The notes under the pieces: generated by a model
Seen by the model: the letters and a program-made list of their open reading frames with translations, nothing else
Databases searched by the model: none
What the model was told of the DNA's origin: nothing
NCBI RefSeq assembly: GCF_010500815.1
Contig: NZ_JAAAMG010000002.1
Location: 376,985-440,984, forward strand
DNA length: 64,000 nt
Direction: 5' to 3'
DNA from: Jiella pacifica
GTDB taxonomy: Bacteria; Pseudomonadota; Alphaproteobacteria; Rhizobiales; Rhizobiaceae
Shown: piece after piece, positions 1-7,332 of the stretch
Layout: every line of letters starts with the position of its first letter
Numbering within the stretch: the first letter of the stretch is position 1
Made by a program: the position numbers and the translations under genes

Positions 1-649
1 CAAGATGCTCCTCGAGGTCAAGGCGGTCCATTTTCGCGCGGATGAGCCCTTCCGCTTCACCTCCGGCTGGGCGAGCCCAGTCTATATCGACTGCCGCAAG
101 CTGATCTCCTATCCGCGGGTGCGCAATACGCTGATGGACTTCGCCTCCTCGGTGATCCTGCGCGACATCGGCTTTGAATCCCTCGACGCCATCGCCGGCG
201 GCGAGACCGCCGGCATCCCCTTCGCCGCCTGGATCGCCGATCGCCTGTCGATGCCGATGCAGTATGTCCGCAAGAAGCCGAAGGGCTTCGGGCGCGACGC
301 GCAGATCGAGGGCGACTACCGCGAGGGCTCGCGGATCGTGCTGGTCGAGGATCTCTCCACCGACGGCCGCAGCAAGATCCGCTTCTGCGAAGCGCTGCGC
401 AAGGCCGGCCTGACGGTCGAGCACACCTTCGTCATCTTCCACTACGACATCTTCCCCGAGACCAAGCAGACCCTGAAGGACAACGGCATCCAGATGCACG
501 CCCTCGCCACATGGTGGGACGTCCTGAAGGTGGCGCGCGACCAGGGCTACTTCGAAGAATCGATCCTGCAGGAAGTCGAAGCCTTCCTCCACAATCCGAT
601 GAGTTGGTCGGCCGCCCATGGCGGTGCGAGCTCGTATCCCAAGGACTAG
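1..649 (+). CDS. pyrE: Orotate phosphoribosyltransferase, 5' end cut by window
   Basis: PyrE joins orotate to PRPP to give orotidine 5'-phosphate in de novo pyrimidine synthesis, in the cytoplasm. About 215 residues are visible. The reading frame is open to the window edge and homologues extend upstream of the first visible Met, so the N-terminus is missing. Seen: the alphaproteobacterial N-terminal signature [20 protein letters not shown], the [17 protein letters not shown] block, and the PRPP-binding loop [14 protein letters not shown]. The stop is followed after 12 bases by a small gene in the same direction, so the two are probably cotranscribed. Confidence 0.93.
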   Translation, partial: KMLLEVKAVHFRADEPFRFTSGWASPVYIDCRKLISYPRVRNTLMDFASSVILRDIGFESLDAIAGGETAGIPFAAWIADRLSMPMQYVRKKPKGFGRDAQIEGDYREGSRIVLVEDLSTDGRSKIRFCEALRKAGLTVEHTFVIFHYDIFPETKQTLKDNGIQMHALATWWDVLKVARDQGYFEESILQEVEAFLHNPMSWSAAHGGASSYPKD

Positions 650-661
650 GAGCAGCAGTTT

Positions 662-976
662 ATGTTGAGCGACGTCAAGCGCATCATCGCCGAAGGCCAT
701 CTCGGCGTTCGGACCTACGAAGAGTTCGCCCAGTCAAGCCTCCAGAAGGCCGCCCAGGGCGGCGAAGACGCCGTGGCGCTCTTCGTGTTGGCCAAGATCG
801 TCCAGCCGTTCTGCGACTACTATTTCGATCAGGCGCTGAGCGAGGCGACGGCCGTCGCGTTTCGCCAGGAGATCCTCGAGACGATCGAGGCCTATGAGGC
901 GGCCGGCAGTCTCGCCGACAAGAATGCCGTTCTCGCCCGCGCGGTCCAGAACAGCCTGGCGAACGCGGACGTTTGA
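662..976 (+). CDS. Small hypothetical protein downstream of pyrE
   Basis: A 104-residue protein that I do not recognise. It looks soluble and mostly alpha-helical, with no signal peptide, membrane segment or cysteine cluster (one Cys). The start is supported by an AGGAG that overlaps the pyrE stop region, about nine bases before the ATG. The short spacing implies cotranscription with pyrE, but gives no direct clue to function. Base composition resembles its neighbours. A hairpin follows the stop. Confidence 0.7.
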   Translation: MLSDVKRIIAEGHLGVRTYEEFAQSSLQKAAQGGEDAVALFVLAKIVQPFCDYYFDQALSEATAVAFRQEILETIEAYEAAGSLADKNAVLARAVQNSLANADV

Positions 977-1029
977 ACCCGCATGCATGAACCGATGGGC
1001 GGCCCGGTCGATCGATCGGGCCGTCGGTC

Positions 1030-1071
1030 GAGCCCGCCCGGGTGATCGAGCGGGCTCGCAGTTCGCCGTTT
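1030..1071 (+). terminator. Hairpin downstream of the pyrE unit
   Basis: An 8-bp perfect stem, GAGCCCGC at 1030-1037 with GCGGGCTC at 1050-1057, and a 12-base loop. A TTTT run lies at 1068-1071, about ten bases after the stem, so the intrinsic-terminator fit is only fair. It separates the rightward pyrE unit from the convergent gene at 1095. Confidence 0.4.
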
Positions 1072-1094
1072 TGCAGGCAGGCGACCGCTCCGTA

Positions 1095-1838
1095 TCAGGC
1101 GGTGCCTTCGGCCGGGCCTTCGCCACCCATAGACGGGGCACCGTCCCAAGGCGGCAGAACCTCGCCGGCGGACAGACAGAGTTCGTGCCGGTAGATCGCG
1201 GTCCGTCCCGTTTCGATCCGCCTTCCCGTCTCGCCCGCCATCCTCTCCGTAAACCCGGCGACCATGTCGGCAAGCGGCGCCGCATCGCCGGCCTCCGCCA
1301 GAAGGATGCCGGCCGGCAGTTCTCCGGTTTCGCGGCGGAGGACATGTTCGGCCGTCTTCGCGCGGCTTGCCCCGGCGTCGCAGCGCAGAAAGTGCAGGCC
1401 GGTCAGCGCGGGCTCCCTCGCAAAGAGCGTCTCGGCCGTCCGCTGCAGGGCCCCCCTGAAGGTTGCGTCGGCATCGCCGAGTTCCGGCAGGACGGCGGTG
1501 GCGACGAAGCCACCCACCCCCGCCCCGAGGCTGAACTCGACCCGGCACAAGGCGCGTGAAGCGTGCCGGAACGCCGGCATGACGCGCCGCGTCCACGGCG
1601 TCGGGTCGTTCAGCCGGCGCAGATACTCGCCGCCGAGAAACGCCTCGCTCTCCACCTCGTAGAGCGTGAAGAATTCCGGACCGCCGGAGACCGCCCGGCC
1701 CCTCCGTCCGCGGCGAAAGCCCGCGATGGAAACGCGCTCGGGGATATGCTCCCGGTTGTGCCAGGCAACGAACTCGGCCCGCGCTTCGGGGGTCACGTCA
1801 TTCCATATGACGACTGCTGCGGTGCCCGAAAGTGCCAT
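1095..1838 (-). CDS. DUF4286/EthD-like alpha-beta barrel protein
   Basis: A 247-residue protein. The first half carries the pattern AEFVAWHNREHIPERVSIAGF followed by RGRR and FFTLYEVES. This is typical of small ferredoxin-like alpha+beta barrel domains of the DUF4286/EthD type. The second half may be a second, diverged copy, ending in an IYRHELCLS strand. Such proteins often sit in catabolic gene clusters, but the substrate here is unknown. I chose the ATG at 1838 because GGAGG precedes it by about ten bases. An in-frame extension to 1904 has no ribosome-binding site. It may belong to the sugar-acid island to its right, from which it is separated by decayed DNA. Confidence 0.6.
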   Translation of the reverse strand: MALSGTAAVVIWNDVTPEARAEFVAWHNREHIPERVSIAGFRRGRRGRAVSGGPEFFTLYEVESEAFLGGEYLRRLNDPTPWTRRVMPAFRHASRALCRVEFSLGAGVGGFVATAVLPELGDADATFRGALQRTAETLFAREPALTGLHFLRCDAGASRAKTAEHVLRRETGELPAGILLAEAGDAAPLADMVAGFTERMAGETGRRIETGRTAIYRHELCLSAGEVLPPWDGAPSMGGEGPAEGTA

Positions 1839-1998
1839 GCGATCATCGCCTCCATGATTGGAACGGTTCGGAAGGAGCCGAACCTGCCACGCGGCCTCGT
1901 CCACTGTGGACGGTACCGAAGTCGAGGACGCGCCCGGCCGCCGGTGCCCCCCTAGGCCTAGAACAGTCCGTTCTTTCGCACCTAAGCGAGGTACCGCT

Positions 1999-2181
1999 TC
2001 ATCCAGACGAGTCGCTGGTTCTGCACCCGGTCGAGACGGCGGGCGACGAATTGAGGATCCGGTGCGGGTTCTCCAGCAGCGCGTCCGCCACCTTGCGGTC
2101 GGACTTGCGCAGATCCGGCCGGATCAACCGGATCATCTCGAGCATGTTGCGCGGCGGCGCCGCTTCCGCCGGGTGGTTCAT
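1999..2181 (-). pseudogene. RpiR/MurR-type regulator, N-terminal remnant
   Basis: From an ATG at 2181 the frame reads MNHPAEAAPPRNMLEMIRLI and then PDLRKSDRKVADALLENPHR. This matches the start of the helix-turn-helix domain of RpiR-family sugar-phosphate regulators. The protein then runs out: the recognition helix and the whole SIS domain are missing. One frame over, the same strand continues with a plausible foreign C-terminus, RRLDRVQNQRLVWMKRYLA, stopping at about 1982. Two gene ends may therefore have been joined by a deletion. Confidence 0.45.
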
Positions 2182-2316
2182 CGTCTCAGTCCGCCTGCCG
2201 TTGCCCGAGACCATAGGCTCGGCCGATACGGGCCGCCACCGCATGAAGGAGATCGCTTCGGCATGCAAGCGCCTCCGCCTCGCGGCGGGGAACGGTGTTG
2301 AAAGCGAAGAGATCGA

Positions 2317-2547
2317 ATGGTGGACGATCATCCCGCCCATTCCCGCCGTGCCGCAGAGCTCCAGCGCCTCCGCCATGGTCATGCTTCCGGGCACGCCAGT
2401 CGCGGCGCGCCCCGCCACGCCCGGCCCGATCCGGCCTGTCACGCCCAGTACCGGCGCCTGCTCGCCCAGTACCGCGAGGCGGTCGACATGCTGACGCCCA
2501 TCCTGCATGCCCTGTCCGACGGATCGTCGAAGGAGCCTGCGGCATGA
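2317..2547 (+). pseudogene. Possible C-terminal remnant of an FGGY-type sugar kinase
   Basis: Only the last 30 or so residues look gene-like: AQYRRLLAQYREAVDMLTPI followed by LHALSD. They resemble the closing helix of FGGY carbohydrate kinases. The upstream part of the frame is low-complexity and does not look like protein-coding sequence. The stop overlaps the next ATG as ATGA, the arrangement expected at an old operon junction. The family assignment is tentative. Confidence 0.3.
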
Positions 2548-2790
2548 AAGAGGACACCGAGAAAAGCGTGAGCCGCCTCGGCGTCGCCGTCGTCCAGATC
2601 AACGGCACCGTCGCCCCGGTTCCCGGCATCGCCCACCACCCCGCCGGCAGGCGGGTGATCGGCTTCACCGGTGGCCTCCACAGCTACCCGGTCCATGCGC
2701 CAGCGCTCATCGGAGCCGCTGCCGTGGAGGTCGCGGCCGAAATGCGCGATCTCCCCGAGCGGCTATCGGCGCAATGGGCACGGCTTCAGG
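2544..2790 (+). pseudogene. Possible SorC-type regulator fragment
   Basis: The frame starts at an ATG overlapping the previous stop and reads LGVAVVQINGTVAPVPG, then FTGGLHSYPVHAPALIGA. This resembles the start of the sugar-binding domain of SorC/DeoR-type regulators (VVQLNG ... HAPAL). The helix-turn-helix that should precede it is absent and the frame soon runs into non-coding sequence, so this is at best a remnant. Confidence 0.3.
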
Positions 2791-2813
2791 TCGACTGCCC
2801 CTTGAGGAGACCC

Positions 2814-2850
2814 TTGTCGCAAACGGACGTCTGGTATAATGAGATGATGA
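2814..2850 (+). promoter_or_regulatory. Promoter of the RuBisCO-like gene with operator motif
   Basis: A perfect extended -10 box, TGGTATAAT, has its TATAAT at 2835-2840. TTGTCG at 2814-2819 could be the -35, with a short 15-base spacer. The -10 lies inside the sequence CTGGTATAAT GAGATGATGA (2831-2850). That sequence recurs with 18 of 20 identities before the apnO-like gene (11720-11739). A regulator bound here would cover the -10. The site ends 34 bases before the start codon. Confidence 0.55.
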
Positions 2851-2884
2851 CACGTGATGCCATCGATCGAGCCCCATCGAATCC

Positions 2885-4177
2885 ATGCCTCAGACCGACG
2901 TCGTGCCTGGGCCCAGCCATCCCACCGGGGATCGCATCGAGGCCGACTACCTTCTCGAAACGCCCGGCGCAGTCGAGAAGGCGGCGGAGGTCATGGCGGG
3001 CGAGCAGTCGAGCGGCACGTTCCTGCCCGTCCCCGGCGAGACGCCGGAACTGAAGGCGCGGGCGGCGGCACGGGTCGAACGGATCGAGGTAATCGACACC
3101 ATCGGGGAGCCTTCGCTGCCCGAAGCCGCGGAGCCGGCCGAGACGGGCCGTTTCACCAGGGCCCGGGTGACGCTCTCCTGGCCGCTCGACAACATCGGCG
3201 CCTCGCTGCCCAACCTTCTCGCCACCATCGCCGGCAATCTCTTCGAACTGAAGCAGGTGTCCGGCCTGCGCCTCCTCGACATCCGCCTGCCGCGGGCCTT
3301 CGCGGCCCGATATCGTGGCCCGCAATTCGGCATCGACGGCACCCGGCGCCTCGCCGGGGTCTTCGATCGCCCGCTGATCGGCACGATCGTCAAGCCGAGC
3401 ATCGGGCTGACGGCTGAGGGAACGGCCGAGATCGTCGACACTCTCGCCGCCGCCGGCATCGATTTCGTCAAGGACGACGAACTCCAGTCGGACGGGCCCG
3501 GTTGCCCGTTCGAGGCGCGCGCCCGCGCTGTGATGGCGGTGATCGATCGCCATGCCCAGCGCACCGGCAAGAAGGCGATGTTCGCCTTCAACATCACCGG
3601 CGATCTCGACGAAATGCGTCGCCGGCACGACCTCGTGCGCGACCTCGGGGGCACCTGCGTCATGGCCAGCATCAATTCGATCGGTCTCGTCGGCATGATC
3701 GAGCTCGCCCGCCATTCGCAGCTGCCGATCCACGCCCATCGCAACGGCTGGGGCTACCTTTCGCGCCACCCGGCGCTCGGCTGGTCCTACGGCGCCTGGC
3801 AGAAGATCTGGCGGCTGGCCGGCTGCGACCACATGCATGTCAACGGTCTTCAGAACAAGTTCTCCGAGGACGACGCCAGCGTCATCGAGGCGGCGCGCGC
3901 CTGCCTGACGCCGCTTTCCGACGACGCGCCCTGCCTCGCCATGCCGGTATTCTCCTCCGGCCAGACGGCGCGGCAGGCGCCGGAGACCTTCGTCAGGCTG
4001 GGATCGAGCGATCTGATTCACGCCGCCGGCGGCGGCATCATGGCACATCCGCACGGCCCGGCCGGCGGCGTCGCCAGCATGCGCGAGGCCTGGGAGGCGG
4101 CGATGGCCGGCACGCCGCTCGACGTCCATGCCAAGACCCATCCGGCGCTCGCGGCAGCATTGCAGACATTTCGCTAG
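2885..4177 (+). CDS. oiaX: RuBisCO-like protein, probable 3-oxo-isoapionate-4-phosphate transcarboxylase/hydrolase
   Basis: A 430-residue RuBisCO large-subunit-family protein. In the described D-apionate pathway OiaX turns 3-oxo-isoapionate 4-phosphate into 3-phosphoglycerate and glycolate. Seen: an N-terminal alpha/beta domain (about 1-150) and the barrel with GTIVKPSIGL (166-175, Lys170). FVKDDE carries the lysine that is carbamylated in RuBisCO (Lys196), with Asp198 and Glu199 as metal ligands. HAHRNGWG (283-290) and the phosphate-binding GGGIMAHPHG (382-391) are also present. The metal site is intact, but the sequence is far from true RuBisCO, so carbon fixation is unlikely. OiaX rather than another RuBisCO-like subtype is inferred from the nearby apnO-like gene. 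It converges with the dehydrogenase at 4215. Confidence 0.75.
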   Translation: MPQTDVVPGPSHPTGDRIEADYLLETPGAVEKAAEVMAGEQSSGTFLPVPGETPELKARAAARVERIEVIDTIGEPSLPEAAEPAETGRFTRARVTLSWPLDNIGASLPNLLATIAGNLFELKQVSGLRLLDIRLPRAFAARYRGPQFGIDGTRRLAGVFDRPLIGTIVKPSIGLTAEGTAEIVDTLAAAGIDFVKDDELQSDGPGCPFEARARAVMAVIDRHAQRTGKKAMFAFNITGDLDEMRRRHDLVRDLGGTCVMASINSIGLVGMIELARHSQLPIHAHRNGWGYLSRHPALGWSYGAWQKIWRLAGCDHMHVNGLQNKFSEDDASVIEAARACLTPLSDDAPCLAMPVFSSGQTARQAPETFVRLGSSDLIHAAGGGIMAHPHGPAGGVASMREAWEAAMAGTPLDVHAKTHPALAAALQTFR

Positions 4178-4214
4178 GATCGACCCCGACGGGGCGATCG
4201 GCAGGCCTCGCGCC

Positions 4215-5096
4215 CTACCCCTTCTGCCGGAACGCCTTCGCCGCCTCCGGCGCCATCGCCTCGCCGAAGCCGCTTTCGTTAAGCCATCCCAGCGCCGAGA
4301 GCACGCCTTCGGCAACGTCCCGGCGGGTTCCGGTCGCCTCGACGAGCTTGCCGTAATAGCCGAGGTCCTTCAGGGCATTGGCATTGGTGAAGCGCATCTG
4401 GCTGGTCTCGCCTTCCAGCAGGAAGGGCGCCACCCGCTCCAGCGCCGCGCCGTGGCCGCCGCCCCGCCGCAGACAGTCGACGAGAATCTCCGCGGCAATG
4501 CCGTTCTCGGCGGCGCAGGCCGCCGCCTCGCTGATCAGCGTCACCGTACCGAGCGAGACGAAGTTGTGGATCAGCTTCAGCATCTGTCCGGAGCCGACCG
4601 GGCCGGCATGGAAGCGGTTTTCCGAAAAGGCCTCGAACAGCGGCGTCAGTTCCGCGACGGTCGCGTCCTCGCCGCCGATCAGAAGGTTCAGCCGCCCCTC
4701 CTCCGCCTCCTTCGGCGTTCGCGTCATCGCCGCATCGACGAAGCGGCCGCCGCCCGCCGCCACGCGCCCGGCCGCACGCATGGTCACGGCGGGAATGCCG
4801 GTCGAGCAGTCGACGACGATCGTTCCCGGTTGCAGCGCGTCGACGAGGCTGTCCTCGCGAAGGATCAACTCCTCGATCTGCGCGCTGCCGGTGACGACGA
4901 GGATGACGACGTCGCTCGCGGCGACGAGATCCGCCACCTTATCGAAGCGCCGTGCGCCGGCCTCGTCGAGATCCGCCGTCGGCTGGTTGCCGGGATGGGC
5001 GAGATAGCCGAGCGGCCAGCCGGCCTTCAGGACGTTGCGGGCGATGCCGTGGCCCATCATGCCGACGCCGACGATGCCGATGGTCTGTTTGCTCAT
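4215..5096 (-). CDS. 3-hydroxyisobutyrate-dehydrogenase-family NAD(P)-dependent oxidoreductase
   Basis: A 293-residue beta-hydroxyacid dehydrogenase (6-phosphogluconate/3-hydroxyisobutyrate dehydrogenase family). The Rossmann motif GVGMMG is at 10-15, the substrate-site DCSTG at 96-100, and the catalytic lysine is Lys174 in GPVGSGQMLKLIHNF. The length is normal. Members near sugar-acid kinases and RuBisCO-like proteins oxidise acids such as L-threonate, tartronate semialdehyde or related branched acids; the substrate here is not readable. It is last on the leftward TRAP strand and converges with the RuBisCO-like gene. A short C-terminal remnant of another dehydrogenase separates it from dctM. 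Confidence 0.8.
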   Translation of the reverse strand: MSKQTIGIVGVGMMGHGIARNVLKAGWPLGYLAHPGNQPTADLDEAGARRFDKVADLVAASDVVILVVTGSAQIEELILREDSLVDALQPGTIVVDCSTGIPAVTMRAAGRVAAGGGRFVDAAMTRTPKEAEEGRLNLLIGGEDATVAELTPLFEAFSENRFHAGPVGSGQMLKLIHNFVSLGTVTLISEAAACAAENGIAAEILVDCLRRGGGHGAALERVAPFLLEGETSQMRFTNANALKDLGYYGKLVEATGTRRDVAEGVLSALGWLNESGFGEAMAPEAAKAFRQKG

Positions 5097-5121
5097 GAGG
5101 TCTTCCGTCCGTTTTCGAATG

Positions 5122-5270
5122 TCAGGCGAGAGCCCGCTGGATCGCCTTGCTCATCTCGCTGCACCGGGCCCTGCCGCCGAGGTCGGTGGGAACGTATTCC
5201 CCCGCCCCGGCTCCGTCCGGACGCGGCCCGATGCCCTCGCCTTCGACGGTCGCGATCCGTTCGCCTGCTT
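5122..5270 (-). pseudogene. Possible C-terminal remnant of an isocitrate/isopropylmalate-type dehydrogenase
   Basis: Between dctM and the hydroxyacid dehydrogenase a minus-strand frame ends EYVPTDLGGRARC then SEMSKAIQRALA and a stop at 5122 (clearest part 5122-5199). TxDLGG followed by a short closing helix is how isocitrate, isopropylmalate and tartrate dehydrogenases end. No upstream part of that fold is present. The match is short. Confidence 0.3.
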
Positions 5271-5332
5271 TGCCGTCTTCGTCATGGCGTCGAGTCTCGT
5301 TGCGGGATCGGCCGAAAGGCGAGCGAAAGACC

Positions 5333-6607
5333 TCAGGTGAAGAGATCGCGCAGGAACAGGGAGATCTGCGGCACGTAGGTGATGAGGAGCAGCGTTCCGA
5401 AGACGACCGTCACAGGGATCACCAGCGAGGCAAACATCCGCTGCACCGGGATTTTCGCCACCTGGGCGGCGGCGAAGAGATTGACGCCGAGCGGCGGCGT
5501 GATCATGCCGAGCGCCAGGTTGACGATGACGACGATGCCGAAATGCACCGGATCGACGCCGAAGCCGATGGCGATCGGCGTCAGAATCGGGGCGAGCACA
5601 AGGATCGCCGCCGAGGTCTCGACGAACATGCCGACGACGAGCAGGAGCACGTTGACGAAGAGCAGGAAGCCGACGGCGCTGTCGAAATTCGCCTCTGCCC
5701 ATCCGCCGATCAGGTTCGGCAGGCCCGACAGGCTGACCAGGAACGAGAACAGCCCAGCCGTGGCGATGATCAGCATGATCGCGCCGGTCGAGACGGCGGC
5801 CGAGCGGAAGATCTGCGGCAGGTCGGCGATCGTCATCTCCCGGTAGACGAACAGGCCGACGACGAGCGCGTAGACCACCGAGACCGCCGCCGCCTCGGTC
5901 GGCGTGAAGATGCCGCCATAGATGCCGCCGAGGATGATGACGGGCAGCATCAGCGCCCAGAAGGCGTCGACGAAGCTGGTGAGAACCGGCGCGCTCTCCT
6001 CGCCGTCTTGCTTGCCAATGCCCTTCACGCGGCACCAGACCTGGGTCATCAAGATCAGCGCCGTGGCGACGAGGAGGCCGGGACCGATGCCGGCCATGAA
6101 CAGCTGGGTGATCGAGGTCTCCGTGGCGACGCCGAAGATGATCATCGGCACCGAGGGCGGGATGATGACGCCGAGTTCGGCTGAGCTCGCCTGGATGGTC
6201 GCGGCCATCGGCAGCGGATAGCCGTGCCGTGCCATCGCGGGCACGAGGATCGCGCCGATGGCGAAGGTGGTGGCGACCGAGGAGCCGGAGATCGCCGCGA
6301 AGATCATGCAGGTGACGACGCAGGTCGAGGCGAGCCCTCCCTGGACGCCGCCGACCAGCGACTTGGCGAAGCCGACCAGCCGGCGCGAGACGCCGCCATG
6401 GGTCATCAGATTGCCGGCAAGGATGAAGAAGGGCACGGCAAGCAGCGGGAAGCTGTCGAGCGAGGTGAAGATCTTCTGGGGAACGACGAGCAGCGGCAGC
6501 GGCGAGAAGAAGCCCACACCGACGATCGCGGCAAGTCCGATCGCCACCCCGACGGGAACCGACAGGACGAAGAAGAAGATCAGCGCCGAGACGAGCGCGG
6601 CGTTCAT
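5333..6607 (-). CDS. dctM: TRAP transporter large permease
   Basis: A 424-residue, strongly hydrophobic DctM-type subunit with about 12 membrane segments. It carries the sodium-driven uptake step of a tripartite ATP-independent transporter in the inner membrane. Seen: the N-terminal FFFVLSVPVGVAIGLAA helix, LAGNLMTHGG, the PMIIFGVATETS region, FTPTEAAAVSVVYAL and NLALGMITPPLGVNLF, all usual for the family. The start at 6607 overlaps the dctQ stop as ATGA, so translation is coupled. Substrate specificity comes from the DctP protein at 7333. The context (RuBisCO-like protein, apnO-like gene) suggests a branched or short sugar acid. Confidence 0.93.
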   Translation of the reverse strand: MNAALVSALIFFFVLSVPVGVAIGLAAIVGVGFFSPLPLLVVPQKIFTSLDSFPLLAVPFFILAGNLMTHGGVSRRLVGFAKSLVGGVQGGLASTCVVTCMIFAAISGSSVATTFAIGAILVPAMARHGYPLPMAATIQASSAELGVIIPPSVPMIIFGVATETSITQLFMAGIGPGLLVATALILMTQVWCRVKGIGKQDGEESAPVLTSFVDAFWALMLPVIILGGIYGGIFTPTEAAAVSVVYALVVGLFVYREMTIADLPQIFRSAAVSTGAIMLIIATAGLFSFLVSLSGLPNLIGGWAEANFDSAVGFLLFVNVLLLVVGMFVETSAAILVLAPILTPIAIGFGVDPVHFGIVVIVNLALGMITPPLGVNLFAAAQVAKIPVQRMFASLVIPVTVVFGTLLLITYVPQISLFLRDLFT

Positions 6608-7125
6608 TCGAACACCTCGTCCCGCGCCGCCGCGTCGTCGCGAACCCCGTCGATGGGCCTGAAGAATTCGAGCAGGACGCCGGGCGAGGCCAGCGCCGCA
6701 CCGACCGGGATCGCCGCATAGAACCAGGAAATCGGCACGCCGAGCATCGCCACCTGCTGGGTCGAGACGCGGATCGTCATCGCCGTGCCGAACCAGACGA
6801 GGACGCCGAGAAAGCAAAGGATCAGCGCCATCACGACGAAGCCGACGACGCGCTGCAGATGGTCCGGCAGGACGGAGCGGACGAATTCGAGCGGGATCAT
6901 CGCGCTCAGGCGGAAACCGGCCCCCGCGACGAGGAAGACCATCCAGATGACGACGCCACGGGCCAGCACCTCCGACCATGCTGCCGCATCGCCGAGGATG
7001 AAGCGCGTGACGACCTGCCAGAAGACCAGCAGCGTCGCCAATGCGAGCAGCAGGGCCGCGAGATTGTGGGTGAGCGAGATCACCCGCTCGGCGACGTTGA
7101 GGGCGGTCTTGCGCATCGGCGACAC
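6604..7125 (-). CDS. dctQ: TRAP transporter small permease
   Basis: A 173-residue DctQ-type subunit with four predicted membrane helices, which forms the membrane complex with DctM. Typical features are the N-terminal helix LALATLLVFWQVVTRFI, WSEVLARGVVIWMVFLVAGAGF with the conserved Glu and Trp, and IPLEFVRSVLP. The final 25 residues are acidic and soluble. It lies between dctP and dctM. The gap of about 200 bases to dctP is often seen where the binding protein is made in excess. Confidence 0.9.
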   Translation of the reverse strand: MSPMRKTALNVAERVISLTHNLAALLLALATLLVFWQVVTRFILGDAAAWSEVLARGVVIWMVFLVAGAGFRLSAMIPLEFVRSVLPDHLQRVVGFVVMALILCFLGVLVWFGTAMTIRVSTQQVAMLGVPISWFYAAIPVGAALASPGVLLEFFRPIDGVRDDAAARDEVFE

Positions 7126-7332
7126 CTTCGGGTGACAGAGACGGCGGGTGACAGGGACTGCGAGTGACGGGCGGCTGAGATCGGGGGCGTCAGCGGGCGG
7201 AGACGAGTACGAGCCGCACGGCTCGGCAAGATCGACACGTCAGACGTCGCGGTTACGAACGGGTGGGACCGCTCTTGCCAGAATGCGGGCCCGGCCCCGC
7301 CTGTGAAAAGACGGAGCCGGACACGTCGATGC

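Larger units (their letters stand above)
1839..2884. other. Decayed intergenic region with gene remnants
   Basis: About 1 kb with no intact gene. Three separate remnants can be read on the two strands (RpiR-like, sugar-kinase-like, SorC-like), none with a complete domain set. The region ends in the promoter of the RuBisCO-like gene. It looks like the scar of a former sugar regulator/kinase locus that lost its centre by deletion. No transposase or clear target-site duplication is visible. Confidence 0.5.

Noticed and set aside
2317..2547. Intact sugar kinase supplying the missing OiaK step
   Set aside because: Only a tail of about 30 residues looks protein-like, it resembles an FGGY kinase rather than DUF1537, and no nucleotide-binding part exists.
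2885..4177. True RuBisCO for carbon fixation
   Set aside because: There is no small subunit or Calvin-cycle partner nearby, and the sequence departs from form I-III RuBisCO outside the metal and phosphate sites.
2786..4315. Long minus-strand open frame (about 509 codons) opposite the RuBisCO-like gene
   Set aside because: It is a high-GC antisense shadow: Arg/Ala-rich, no family motif, and it covers a clearly coding plus-strand gene.
7126..7332. Hidden gene or strong terminator between dctP and dctQ
   Set aside because: There is only a weak 5-bp GC stem and short GGGTGACAG repeats; no reading frame with a start and ribosome-binding site.
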